From assembly GCA_009602725.1 (NCBI GenBank), contig WELB01000038.1, positions 568,828 through 603,491 on the forward strand: a DNA stretch of 34,664 nucleotides, read 5' to 3'. Shown here piece by piece: positions 1 through 9,540 of the stretch. The notes beneath the pieces are model-generated. The model made no database searches. It was not told where the DNA came from and saw only the letters and a program-made list of their open reading frames with translations. The first letter of the stretch is position 1; each line of letters starts with the position of its first letter. Source of the DNA: Spirogloea muscicola. Its lineage: Eukaryota; Streptophyta; Zygnematophyceae; Spirogloeales; Spirogloeaceae. The position numbers and the translations under genes are program-made.

Positions 1-149
1 GGAGGAGGGGGGCTTTGGGGAGGGGGCTGCAGAGGAGGTGGGGGGGGGGACTCGGGTGGTGGTGGCGGTGGTGGTGGAGGAGGGGGAGCCAGAGGCGGTG
101 GAGGGAATGCCTCTGGCGGAGGAGGGGGAGGAGGCGGCGGAGGGGGGGG
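1..149 (-). other. Polyproline region coding for the protease C-terminal extension
   Basis: On the minus strand, directly after the protease fold closes (LGWMPLNC, then TSKGPVTPPLSVQ), the frame codes for long proline runs broken by short pieces such as EAFPPPPLA and ESPPPTSSAAPSPK. The plus strand appears as an almost pure G/T/A-poor tract. Such tails resemble hydroxyproline-rich glycoproteins of green-algal cell walls, so the enzyme may be held in the wall or extracellular matrix; that role is inference. The region is cut by the window edge, so its length and what follows are unknown. Confidence 0.75.
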
Positions 150-3100
150 TTGAACTGATAGCGGTGGCGTCACTGGGCCCTTGCTCGTGCAGTTTAGAGG
201 CATCCAGCCGAGCTGCGGTTTACAGAAAGGCATGCAGGATGAGCAGGGCCCACTGACTGCGCAGGGAAAAGGCCCGGCTTGGGCCTTGCCATCCCAAAAT
301 TAACCATCTGTTCTGTGAACGTCCGTTACAAGAAAATGCTAGAGAGACACACAAGTATTCATTGGGGATAAGGGTAGCATTAGGCCTTGTGCTGACGATT
401 CCATGAGGTAGTGGAGGGTAAGACATGTCAACATTCAAAGGCAGCCTTGATACTGAGCAGCTTGTAGTATCAGGACATGAGCAATTACCATGGTATGGTT
501 CAGATCGTGCACCATCAGGAAGTTCTGCTGTGCATAATTGCCAATGATGGTCATGCTCGACTCCACAAAAACTGCACAGACTACTGTATCAGTTACCAGA
601 CCAAGGTAATTCACGGGGGGAAGCGTGAGGTCGGAAGGCCCTGACATGCGGATGGTCATAGGAGGAAAGATGCCCAGTTGGTCGATGTCCTCTTGACTGG
701 CCACTCTTCCATCAAAGTTCCAGCAAAGCTCGAAACCCAATCCAGCTGTGTCTGTCACTCTGATGCAACACAAGCATTCTTAAGCAAATCATGACGGCTG
801 GACTGCTCACTGAAGTTTTGCTACCTGGAGCAGTTGTACAATGCACGTGGTATATGGTAGGGTCAGACGTCTTTCATCAGATCACAAGTTGGCAAAATTG
901 CAATCTTGAGAGCACATGATCGTTAGCACATTACGAGACTGCAGTACTCTATGCTTACCTGGGTAGACGTATGCTGGCAATCAGATAGTCAACAATGGGT
1001 TGGTATACAGCACTCAGTAGCCTGAAGACACAGTATGAGTCAGAAGAGCCCGCCAAAGCAAATCACTATCGCTATATGCTCATGAATTAATATGATTGCT
1101 CCTTTTTGTGATTCCATTAAGCATGGCAGCAAAAAGGCAAGCAGCTGCATCACTCACATTATCAAGGTTGTCCCAGAGTCAAAGATTGTCCCCCCTCCAC
1201 CAGTTGCGTCGAAGGTAAAAGCAGCAGCAGGAATGCTGACTGAGGTTGTTCCAAATAGAATCTCATTGACCTGCACGTAGAAAAAGGTAGAGTACCCAAA
1301 GTATGCATCCAGGACGGGATTGTCGAGAATTGGAGAGTATGTGACGCCCGTACTCGGCACTCCAGCCGACCCAAACTCCAACTCGCTCGGAGGCAGGTAA
1401 TCAGCATACCAGCTTTGCAGGCATAGGGTGAATACATGGTCGTAAGGGACCAGCTGCAGGTCGGAGTGGGTTGTATTTATTTAGAGAAGCATTGGTGCAG
1501 CAGTGTACATCGAGATTTTGAAACGCTGTTCAAACCAACCCCGCTTACTGCATCATCAAGCATCGCAGTATTCACAACAATGCAAAAGTGGGCAGAATTG
1601 CTGTGGCTCTAATGAAAGACCCAGGCATCACTTGTTGCAATCGACATGCAAGCTTACTAGCTTGCACATATATGACATCAAAGGGCCTATTCTAGTAAGA
1701 GATATGCTGCAGCCAGCAATGCTTCATAGACTCGCAGGGACTTGCCTGTTGAGCAAAGGATATTGGCCCCCGTCCAAGGCCAATGACGCCCCCTGCAAAG
1801 TCGAAGGTACCAGCATTGGAGTGACCGCAACCAAAGGTAGTCCCCAAGAGACGTACACTACTGCCAGTGGTGGTTGTTAGCCAAACCGTCTCAGTCGCCA
1901 ATTGACCTGACGTATGTGACATGTCTCCATAGCTGCATGCTCTCAAGATGCATGGCTCAGCACGTGCGCTTATACCCTCCTTCCAAAGATTGATGCTTAG
2001 AATAGTACACATCAACAGTGCAATATTTAGAAGGTCAAATGAGTTAGAATATTGGCTCCGCTGCTCCAATGCAAATTTGCAATCTATACAATTACAAGAT
2101 ACACTGCCTCCAAGTTCACAAAGGTGTACCGATAGGTGTATTCGCAGTCAGCTGTGCCTCCGCCTGCGTTACAATCGTCGTACTGGTACTGGTATTCAAC
2201 ATATAGGCAACTTACATTTTTGCAACCAAGGACAGAGAAGGTTGACGACAGAGTGGGATCAAAGATGGGTCCCGCTTGATTATAGCAATCTACGCAGGGC
2301 AAGCACTGCAGCAGGAAGAGAATTCAGAGAAGGTAAGTCCTTGCACACCACCAGCTGCAATGAGGTGCTTTTAGGGCGGTTCTAATCAATCAAATGTTAG
2401 GTCTGCAACTGCTTATTCCTGTTTGCCTCCAGCGAGTCCATGCATGCGGAGATGCGTTCTTTGACACAGCCTGCTGCCAAGGTCGACGCGCTGTTGCAAC
2501 CTGAGTCCACAATAGATCGCTTCCGGTGTCTACAATGAGAAGCTGTGGTTGGGCAGGGTCGCCCAAGCTGAAGTCTGCAAAGTATTCTCCGACTCCAACG
2601 CTAAATCCTGAGTGGACTGTCGTGTTGAAAGCTTCCTCAACAACTTGGAGCGCTGCCTCCTGGGATGATCTTGTGGACGTAGTGCTGTGCGCCCCTGACA
2701 CAAGCTTTGGTCGCGTCAAAGAAGGGGTCCTGTTTCCTGGATGTTGTCTTCGCTCTTTGCCAGTGATCAGGTGGTACAACCTCTCCGATCTTGCCTACAG
2801 AAGGTGCAGTGGCTTATAAGCAAAAGAACCAATGTTGCATGGATTTGTGATGCATTGCAACAGTACTAAACAAGTCCACAAGCAGCCAACTAACACATTC
2901 TCTGAGAGCGGGCAGCTGGTGTTTAGACTTGTAAGCTGTTGTGGGAAGAAGATGTCTGTTCAGCCACTTGCATATCCTTTTACCTTGTCGCTGTGGTACC
3001 GAAACCTGTATGCGTGCTCCTTGCTGGGCCACTCTCTCCGAAGAGGCGAATGAGGTGCGTCAATGTGAGTGAGGCTCAACCTACCATGTACATGTCACAG

Positions 3101-3699
3101 CATTTGGTGAATGCTGCTCATATCAGAGTCAACAAGGCCGTGAGGGTAGGAGAACATCAGCCCTGCTCTAGCAGCAGGGTCCAGTCCTGGGGCTAGTCTG
3201 AAGCCAAGTGAGACCAAGGCAAGCAGCGTGCTATGCAGAAGCAAGCAGAGGAAAAGCCGAGAAAAACGCCTTACTTCAATGTGGACGGCCTTTCCTCTGC
3301 ATCCAGAATGGCACGTGCAGGACCTGGCATGGGAAGCAGACTGAGCCAGCTTGAGGAGGGACCTTTCACATGGGCCAGCAGCAGCCGCGATTGAAGAGTG
3401 TTCAGCACAGCAAAGCCGGTGTCTTGAGCATTGGCAGCCCATAGAAAAGGAGCGCTCGGGACCACCTCTTGCTACTCCCAGGGCACTGATCGCCATATGA
3501 GTCAGTGGACAAAGTACGCTTGGGAAGCCAGAGGGTCGTTTCCGTCGGCAACCCAACAAAGAGAGCCAGTGCTGCAGACGAGTGCTGCACGGGGAGGGGC
3601 GGAGAGCCCACCTGCCAGAGCCCCGTGGAGAGAGAGCGCAACGAGGGCGACAAGCAGCAGAGGCAGCGGCGCTGCCCGCGGCGGCCGCGGAGGAGTCAT
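1..3699 (-). CDS. Nepenthesin-like aspartic protease (family A1), secreted, with polyproline C-terminal tail; partial at window start
   Basis: Secreted pepsin-family endopeptidase. Exons on the minus strand, each joined in phase: 3699-3612, 3323-3275, 3197-3099, 2789-2501, 2305-2130, 1932-1746, 1453-1158, 1021-959, 759-489, 212 to beyond base 1 (about 576 codons seen). The ATG at 3699 opens a signal peptide with hydrophobic core LPLLLVALVALSL. A propeptide follows, then FADFSLGD and the first active-site motif DTGSDLLW (end of exon 4). Exon 5 is rich in cysteines (CLPCVDC, GCKNVSC, DDC, DCEYTY), as in the plant nepenthesin insert. Exon 6 has FGCGHSNAG and GVIGLGRGPIS; exon 7 has the second catalytic motif FDSGTTL; exon 9 has IIGNYAQQNFLMVHDL. 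The last exon closes the fold with LGWMPLNC and runs into polyproline. The exon 3/4 junction is the least certain: an AAG acceptor at 2790 fits phase, while a stronger TAG lies five bases upstream. The last exon continues outside the window. Confidence 0.88.
1454..1745 (-). other. GC-AG intron in the aspartic protease gene
   Basis: Exon 6 ends ...FAQQ with CAG, followed by the donor GCAAGT instead of GT. The acceptor is CTGCAG and the next exon opens LVPYDHVF. Both sides are phase 0, and the joined protein fits the family pattern (a leucine/serine helix followed by a FSYC-like strand). The other introns of this gene start with GT. Confidence 0.75.
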
Positions 3700-3960
3700 G
3701 GGGCCTCTCCTGCTGGCTGCGGCCTGGCGGCGGCCTGGCCTGGCCGCGGCGCAGCGAGGCGAGCAGCAGGGCGCGGGCGGCGGACGCCGGGTCCCGCAAT
3801 GCAGGTGAGACGAGGGAGTGGTGGCGTCGCGTGGGGCGGCGGGCGGAGGGATGCGGGGGGGGGTGTTGGTTGGCGGGCACCCGACCCGCCAACCAACGCT
3901 GCTCACGGCGGCTTCCCCTTGGCCCCTCTGACCGCACCCGCGCGCCTTCTTTGACCTTTG
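3700..3960 (-). promoter_or_regulatory. GC-rich upstream region of the aspartic protease gene
   Basis: The 260 bases before the protease ATG are very GC-rich and CpG-rich, with G runs and no reading frame I can support. They probably hold the promoter and 5' UTR. I see no clear TATA box. The far side abuts the first retroelement hairpin at 3976. Confidence 0.4.
3865..3897. repeat. Perfect 13-bp inverted repeat
   Basis: Left arm GTTGGTTGGCGGG at 3865-3877, spacer of seven bases, right arm CCCGCCAACCAAC at 3885-3897, no mismatch. It lies about 165 bases upstream of the protease start codon, inside the GC-rich region. It could form a cruciform or be a dyad binding site. Confidence 0.8.
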
Positions 3961-4028
3961 CTCATTCTCATTTCTGGGCTGGCCTCGCCCAGCCCACCGC
4001 CCTCTCATGAACATAGCGAGTCTGGGAT

Positions 4029-4253
4029 ATGCACGACGCGAGGATATATATGCTCCCAGCCCAGATGGGTATGCCGGCAGCCTATCTGTCATTTCTGCGA
4101 CGTCGAGTGTCAACCTGTCTGCAACGAGCTCAGGCGTATGCTCTGCATCAGAAAGCTGGTCGAGCCTTAGCTGCTGGCACAAGAGCTAGTCAATTGCCGT
4201 CCGGTATTCGAGCGTCAGCTAGCGACCTCTATGTGCTGACTCGTGGTTACTGA
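4029..4253 (+). pseudogene. LINE-like ORF end, copy 1 (divergent)
   Basis: An open frame ends CLQRAQAYALHQKAGRAL then SDLYVLTRGY and TGA. It matches the family end from about 4066 onward but is a divergent subfamily. Its tail after the stop (GCGGGTCAGCTTAGCAGCAG, then CTTTGTACTTGGCCACACA) recurs in inverted form at 8735-8826 and in part at 25745-25790 and 26060-26095. Confidence 0.6.
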
Positions 4254-4344
4254 GCGGGTCAGCTTAGCAGCAGGTGACGTACATTTGTCCAATGTGCTTG
4301 CCTTTGTACTTGGCCACACATGGCCTCCCCATCTCTTAATATAC

Positions 4345-4670
4345 ACGCATTTCCTCTCATGGAAGCGCCTTTCTCCTCCGGCCTCTCCGGGGCCTTCGGC
4401 AGCCGCTGGCTGGATGTCCTCCGGCGGCTCGCCCGACAGGCCATTGATCGGCGGCCGGGTCTGCCAGGGGCGCTGCCCGGCTTCAACGCTGCCGGTTCGC
4501 TTGCACAAGTTTTCCGCATGCGCCTGGCGATATCGCTTCAAGGCTCCCTTGCCCACGCCGTCCACACGCGAGCCGGTCGTGCTATGGCCGCCGCCTCTGG
4601 GTCTCGGCGGAGTGCCTCGTTCCCTGCAGCAAGCTATTCCGACCTGATATTGCTCACTCGCGGGTACTGA
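4345..4670 (+). pseudogene. LINE-like ORF end, copy 2 (longest clean copy)
   Basis: An open frame contains GAFGSRWLDVLRRLARQAI (about 4386-4450), FNAAGSLAQVFRMRLAISLQ, AGRAMAAASGSRRSASFPAA and the terminal SYSDLILLTRGY with TGA at 4668-4670. This is the best view in the window of the last 95 or so residues of the element's protein. Its tail holds the hairpin at 4771-4789 and may extend to the CACCGCGCGCC terminus near 5058. Confidence 0.65.
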
Positions 4671-5347
4671 GCTTCCCTTTGCATCGTCGTGTGTTTCTTT
4701 GCCGTGATTTGTTAGTGTAGTCCCTTTTCGGCACCTCTTTCTTTGGCTTTGGACATTGTCCATTCTTTTTGGGCTGGCTTTGCCAGCCCCTCTTCCCCAT
4801 GGGCGAGCAATTTCCTTGCTCCTACAGTGACGGCGGCTGTCCGTGGAAGCCACATGGGCTTGCTTGGCGTCCTTAGCGGCGGGCCGTCCCGTGCCCTTTC
4901 TCTCTCTCTTTCACTGGTGTCTTATGTCACCGTGTTACCTTAGGCACCTTAGGATAGGGCTCCGTTTTATGTAACCTAGTTCATTCTGCACTTGAATCTG
5001 CCTGAAGATTGAATTGGCTTGAAGTGGCCACGCTTTCATTTCATGCGCACCGCGCGCCTTCTCCTAAAACCCTTGGACCGTGCAGTGAGGATGGAGAGGC
5101 GCATACGAAAGAAGTTGCTCGCCCACACAGGGTAGGGGCTGGGAAAGGCCAGCCCAAAAGGAATGGACAACGGTCAAAGAGCCAGAAGGTGCCGAAAAGA
5201 AGAAGAAGTGGCACACCCAATGGGGACAAGGGCTGCGAAAAGCCAGCCCGAGAAGAATTGACAAAGCTTCGGAGGGGCCTACAAGCGTGTAGCAGCTACA
5301 AAAGAAAAGAAGAACCACACAACTGGACACTACACGACCGCAGCTCA

Positions 5348-5576
5348 CTACCCACGAGTGAGCAACAGCAAGTCCGAGTAACTCGCAGGTGGGAAAGAGG
5401 CACTCCGTCGGGATCCAGAGGCAGCAGCCATAGCGCGGCCTGCTCGCGAGTGGGACTGCGTAAGCCAGGCAGCGCTGAAGCCGGGGAGATGCATGCGGAA
5501 GATCTGCGCGAGCGAGCCGGCAGCGTTGTAAGCCCGGAAGACCTGCGCTAGCGAGCCAGCGGCGTTGAAGGCGGAC
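5348..5576 (-). pseudogene. LINE-like ORF end, copy 3, with internal duplication
   Basis: On the minus strand the frame reads FNAAGSLAQVFRAYNAAGSLAQIFRM, then AGRAMAAASGSRRSASFPPA and SDLLLLTRG, followed at once by a stop where other copies have Tyr. A 39-base unit (starts 5496 and 5535) is tandemly duplicated, doubling the SLAQ-FR segment. A minus-strand hairpin tail lies at 5229-5249. Confidence 0.65.
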
Positions 5577-5938
5577 TGCTCACCTCTCCTGCCGGACACC
5601 GGACACCAAGCCGGGCCAACACAGGTCAAACAGAAAGAAAGATGGCTCGCCCGTAGAAAACGAGAGAAGTGGCAGAAGCAGTGTACCTTTGTCAAACAGG
5701 CAGGGTCGAAAGTGCGGAAGACGCCAAAGCCACACAGCTGCGCAAAAGCGCCAACAGCCAATGAGAGGCTGGCCGGCCGGGCGGGGTCGCCGGCCGGCCG
5801 CCGACCCTCGCTGCGGGCCCCCCTCCTCTGGCCCCCTTCTCGTTCTTTGTTCATTCTTTGGCTTTTCGCAGCCCTTGCCCCCATTGGGAGTGCCACTTCT
5901 TTTTTGGGCTGGCTTGTCCAGCCCCTATCCTCAATGGG

Positions 5939-6219
5939 CGAGCCCTTTCCTCTGCTGCAGAGGTCCATGGCCCGGGCGCTGCACCTTCCTTCGTGCCGGC
6001 AGAGCCCTCGCTGCTGCCTCTGGCTCTGGCCAGGGGACCCACTTCCAGGAGCCCAGCATCTCTGATCTGCGGCTGCTTAGCAGGGGTTACTGAGTGTCTC
6101 GTAGCAGCTTTGTTTCTGTTACTTAGCGCTTCCCCTGGCCCCCTTCTCGTACTCTGTTCATTCTTTTTCGGGCTGGTTGTTCCAGCCCCTATCCTCAATG
6201 GGCGAGCACTTTCTTCTTT
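5939..6219 (+). pseudogene. LINE-like ORF end with tail, copy 4
   Basis: The family pattern RAGRALAAASGSGQG...SISDLRLLSRGY ends in TGA at 6091-6093; a frameshift separates it from the upstream QRSMARALH part. The tail includes the hairpin at 6169-6188 and the stretch GGGCGAGCACTTTCTTCTT. Bases 6052-6219 are repeated with one mismatch at 24682-24849. Confidence 0.6.
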
Positions 6220-6449
6220 CCTCTCCCCCCTCCCCAACTTAGCTTGTCGGATTTATATGTGCTCACCCCTGGCTACAAACGCCACACTGTTTTCTTCTTC
6301 TACCTCAGCCACCTTAGCGTAGGGCATGTAGCCTTGTTGTTTCCCTCTAGTTCTGCCTGAACACTGTTGTTTGGCTTCAATTGGCCCTTACATGTCATGC
6401 GCACTGCGCGCCCCCGCCCCCCCCCTTAATATACACGCATTCCTTTATC

Positions 6450-6558
6450 AGCGCCCTGTCTGCCTGGCCTGTGGCTCCGTCATGAACACCTGTATGCACC
6501 TGGCTGGCCTTTCTCTCTTTCACAGCCGGTCTTGAATATTAGCAGCCGCATTCCTCTA
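6450..6558 (+). repeat. Dispersed repeat, copy A
   Basis: About 108 bases starting GCGCCCTGTCTGCCT and ending CAGCCGCATTC. A diverged second copy lies at 10081-10187 in the same orientation. It contains no hairpin of the main family and no frame I recognise. Confidence 0.6.
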
Positions 6559-6806
6559 CTTCTTCTTCCTTATAAGTGCCCCCCTTATTGAGCCCTTTCT
6601 TCTTTCTTCTTAGCCAGCTCATTTCCCCGTTATCAGGACTTCTGTAAGGCTTGAATTGGCCTCTTTTCCATTTTCATGCGCACCGCGCCCTTCTCTCTTT
6701 CTGGAAGACCTCACTTTCTTATCCTGCACTCGCATCTGCTGGCTTCCGAGCTTGGCCGCCCAGGCCCTCTCTCTCTCGCGCATGCGACTAATCCATTCCC
6801 CTTGAG

Positions 6807-6928
6807 CGGTCCATGGCCCACGCCATGCACCTGCATGCTGGCCATGCTCTCGCTGCCGCCTCTAGCTTTGGTCAGGGGGATTCCGGCAGCTAGTCTGGAA
6901 GTTGAGGCTCCTCACTCGTACTTACTGA
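6807..6928 (+). pseudogene. LINE-like ORF end, copy 5 (decayed)
   Basis: The sequence codes SMAHAMHLHAGHALAAAS and then a disrupted end with CTCCTCACTCGTACTTACTGA. A stop or frameshift around 6890 breaks it. Only about 120 bases of the family end are left. Confidence 0.5.
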
Positions 6929-7083
6929 GTGGTGCATCCTACTCCAGTTCTGAGCTAGCGTCTTTGGCCCCTTCGTAATTTAGCCCCTTCGAACCCTGTC
7001 AACTCTTTTCGGGCTGGCTTCTTAGAGCCCTTGCCCCGATTGGGAGAGCCGATTCCTGGTAACCTCCAGTCAGCAATTGCATC

Positions 7084-7398
7084 TCGGCAGGGGACGAGTT
7101 CGTCCCCCTGGCCGTCGATGTGCACGGGGCTTCCCGGTCCCAGTGCTCGGACTGTTGGCCCGGCTTGCGCGACGCGCTGTGTCCCGCAGGCGAGTTGAGC
7201 AGGCCGCCTTCAATGCCGCTGGCTTGCTAGCTCAGGTCTTTCGTATGCGCCTCTCCATCTCACTCCAGCGGTCCATGGCCAATGCCTTGCATCTGCGTGC
7301 TGGCCGTGCTCTAGCTGCAGCCTCTGGCTTTCGTCAAGGGGATTGCTTCCCAGGCTGCTAGTCTTTCTGATTTGCGGCTCCTCACTCGTGCTTACTAA
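7084..7398 (+). pseudogene. LINE-like ORF end, copy 6 (frameshifted)
   Basis: The copy opens GDEFVPLAVDVHGA (7084-7125). A frameshift follows, then FNAAGLLAQVFRMRLSISLQ, LHLRAGRALAAASGFRQGD, a further shift near 7355, and an end SLSDLRLLTRAY plus TAA at 7396-7398. The opening shows that the element's protein has an F-PLA-D-HGA stretch upstream of the commonly seen end. A hairpin tail is at 7464-7482. Confidence 0.6.
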
Positions 7399-7692
7399 GT
7401 GTATCATCCCAACGGCCAAGCTTTAAGAACAGCTCTTTTGGCCCCTTCGGACTTTGTCATTTCGGGCTGGCTGTTCACAGCCCTTGCCCCCTTTGGGAGA
7501 TGCCACAGTTTTTGGGAGCGAGCCACTACTTCTCCAGGGGGTTCTGAATCACAGTAGCTCTTTTGGTGAAAGGCAGTGGCTGTGAAAGGCCAGCCAAACA
7601 AGAATGGACAAGGTTCAAAGAGCCGAAAGGCGCCTAAGTCACACCATGAATGGCTCAAGCCACTCGGCTATCCGAGTCCTGGGCTCACAAGA

Positions 7693-8040
7693 GGAGAAGG
7701 CGCGCGGTGCGCATGAATTTGAAAGGGAGGCCAATTCTAGCTTTACAAATGTCCTGTTAACTGAGTAATGAGCTGGCTAAGGGGGACACTAAATATCCCC
7801 GAGTGAGCACATGCATATCTGACAAGCTATACTGAGGAGCCAAACCACCACCATGGAAGCCACTAGCCTGGGCAAATGCACGACCAGAACACTGGTGAAT
7901 CGCGAGTGCCTGGGAGCGCTGCAGACTCAATGATAGCCGCATTCTATAGCATGCAACGATGGCTTGCGGGACGCTAGAATGGCCTACGCTACCCGCCCGA
8001 CTACGTCGGCGGGCATCAACATGCAGTGCCCAGGCGATGG
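7693..8040 (-). pseudogene. LINE-like ORF end with tail, copy 7
   Basis: On the minus strand: HVDARRRSRAG, CYRMRLSLSLQRSQALAIH, SDMHVLTRGY. The frame then reads past the usual stop to LVSPLASSLLS and stops at 7757. The tail finishes CATGCGCACCGCGCGCC plus TTCTC near 7697. Bases 7697-7860 recur at 9012-9172. Confidence 0.6.
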
Positions 8041-8206
8041 AGGAGGGAAGAGCACTTCGTTCCGTTGCCGCCGTATATGTCCATGCCGCACGGGAAGAAG
8101 TGGTCACAAATGACCAATATCGGAAGCCATTTGCCCTCGCCCTCTCTTGGCCGGAATTGACCACTACGACTGCGGCCGCCCAGCTGCCGAGGACATCCCA
8201 CTTTAA

Positions 8207-8490
8207 TTGAGCTGCTCTGCGTCATCCCTGGCAGCGCACATGCTCAAGTGTGAAGAGGATGGTGAGCGCACTTCCTCTCACAACCTGCTCCGGGACGCTA
8301 ACTTCAGCCTTGTTCGCGAGGCTGGGTATATCATGCGTCGATGTGTTGGGTATCATGCTCATCGACAGGAACGAGGCAGGCCGTATGAAAGGCGTATGGA
8401 CGTGGTCGCCACTCTCCTGGGGTGACGGGTCTCGCCTCCTCCTCGGACGTCGTCCTCACAGACGCCTTCGAGGTAGGGACTTCCACAACA
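8207..8490 (+). pseudogene. Fragment of the retroelement protein upstream of the common end
   Basis: The frame MSCSASSLAAHMLKCEEDGE, SSHNLLRDANFSLVREAGY, ERRMDVVATLLG stops at 8425. A shifted frame continues SSSDVVLTDAFE. The order C-x-H-x-C, then RHN-LRD-like, then R-DVV, then DV-LTD resembles the region that follows the reverse transcriptase core in many non-LTR element proteins, just upstream of the PLAVD-HG stretch. I infer it is a decayed internal piece of this same family; no sequence search was run. Confidence 0.45.
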
Positions 8491-8734
8491 ACTTGCTAGG
8501 CCTGGTCGGGTGACAGCCCAAGTGGAGCGCAAGAAGAAGGAAAAGCAGCCTGAGGGACAACCCCGTGGAGACCAATTCCATGAGTGCCATGAGTGATCAC
8601 GGCGGCCGCATCGCCCATAGTGCAGCCGACATGCGCCACTGCGGCCACTCTCCCTTACCCGCCCACTGCCACCGCCGCCGCCTAAGGCAGTGAGCTCTTC
8701 CAGAGGAAATGGAGTGTGTAACGAGTGATGGAGG

Positions 8735-8826
8735 GCCTGTGGGCCAAGTACAAAGGCAAGCACATTGACAGATGTACATCACTTGCTGCTAAGCTGACCC
8801 GCTCAGTAAACACGAGTCAGCATATA
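8735..8826 (-). repeat. LINE-like 3' tail fragment
   Basis: On the minus strand it reads ATATGCTGACTCGTGTTTACTGA, then GCGGGTCAGCTTAGCAGC and on to CTTTGTACTTGGCCCACAG. This is the end and tail of the copy-1 subfamily in inverted orientation. A minus-strand hairpin lies just upstream at 8843-8863. Confidence 0.6.
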
Positions 8827-9011
8827 GGTCAAAGGGGGCGGGGGCTGTGAAATGCCAGCCCAGAAGCCCCTCCTATCACCGTGCAGGAGGCAATGCTGTC
8901 TGGGGCAGTCGTGGTCGGGCCAGCACTGCAGCCTGCAGATGTGAAAGGCGTTGCAGGAAACAGCCCTCCATTCTGAGACCGGCTATGCTGTGAAGGTGGC
9001 CGAACAGAGAG

Positions 9012-9172
9012 AAGGCGCGCGGTGCACATGACATTGAAAGGGAGGCCAATTCCAGCCTTGCAAATGTCTTGTTAACTGGGTAATGAGCTGGCTAAGGGGG
9101 ACACTAATATCCTCGAGTAAGCACATGCATATCTGACAAGCTATACTGAGGCGCCAAACCACCACCACGGAA
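9012..9172 (-). repeat. Direct repeat of the copy-7 tail
   Basis: About 160 bases with few differences from 7697-7860. On the minus strand it starts in the ORF end (SDMHVLTRGY region) and finishes at CACCGCGCGCCTTCTC. It is a very short, strongly 5'-truncated copy. Confidence 0.7.
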
Positions 9173-9336
9173 CAGGAGAAGTTACATAAGTACAAGGACC
9201 ACCCGGCTGGCAATACCTTTAAACCCTGGCCATGGACATCCACAGGTGTTACGGGGGTCGGCGGTCCTCGTTACTTTCGCTGCTGGCCTCTCAAGCTGAC
9301 CAGCGGCGCCGCGAAGAGGGTGCAGCACTTCATTGA

Positions 9337-9540
9337 GGCTCGGTGCCTTCGGGCCTTGTGTCCTGCTACCGCATGCGGTTATCTATCTCCCTACAACGGT
9401 CCCAAGCGCTTGCTTTGCACCGCCGAGCCGGTCGTGCCCTTGCAGCAGCCTCTGGGTTGCGCAGCGGGGTTGCTCTTCCTCCCCTCAGCTCATCTGACTT
9501 CCTACTGCTGACACGGGGGTACTTACTAGGAGCGCTGTAA
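9337..9540 (+). pseudogene. LINE-like ORF end, copy 8
   Basis: The frame reads CYRMRLSISLQRSQALALH, RRAGRALAAASGLRSG, SSDFLLLTRGY and ends LLGAL with TAA at 9538-9540. It is close to copy 7 and opposite in direction, so the two could form an inverted pair. Confidence 0.6.

Noticed and set aside
3095-3937. Minus-strand frame of 280 codons across the protease 5' region
   Set aside because: It runs through introns 1 and 2 of the protease in the wrong frame for the signal peptide. Only its last part (3197-3099) is a real exon.
3431-4010. Several plus-strand frames of 125-149 codons over the protease promoter
   Set aside because: They are GC-rich shadow frames with Arg/Gly/Ala-biased composition and no family pattern.
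4029-9540. The repeated frames ending LLTRGY as separate functional small genes
   Set aside because: They start at varied points without a shared start codon, several are frameshifted, and they share non-coding tails, so truncated retroelement copies explain them better.
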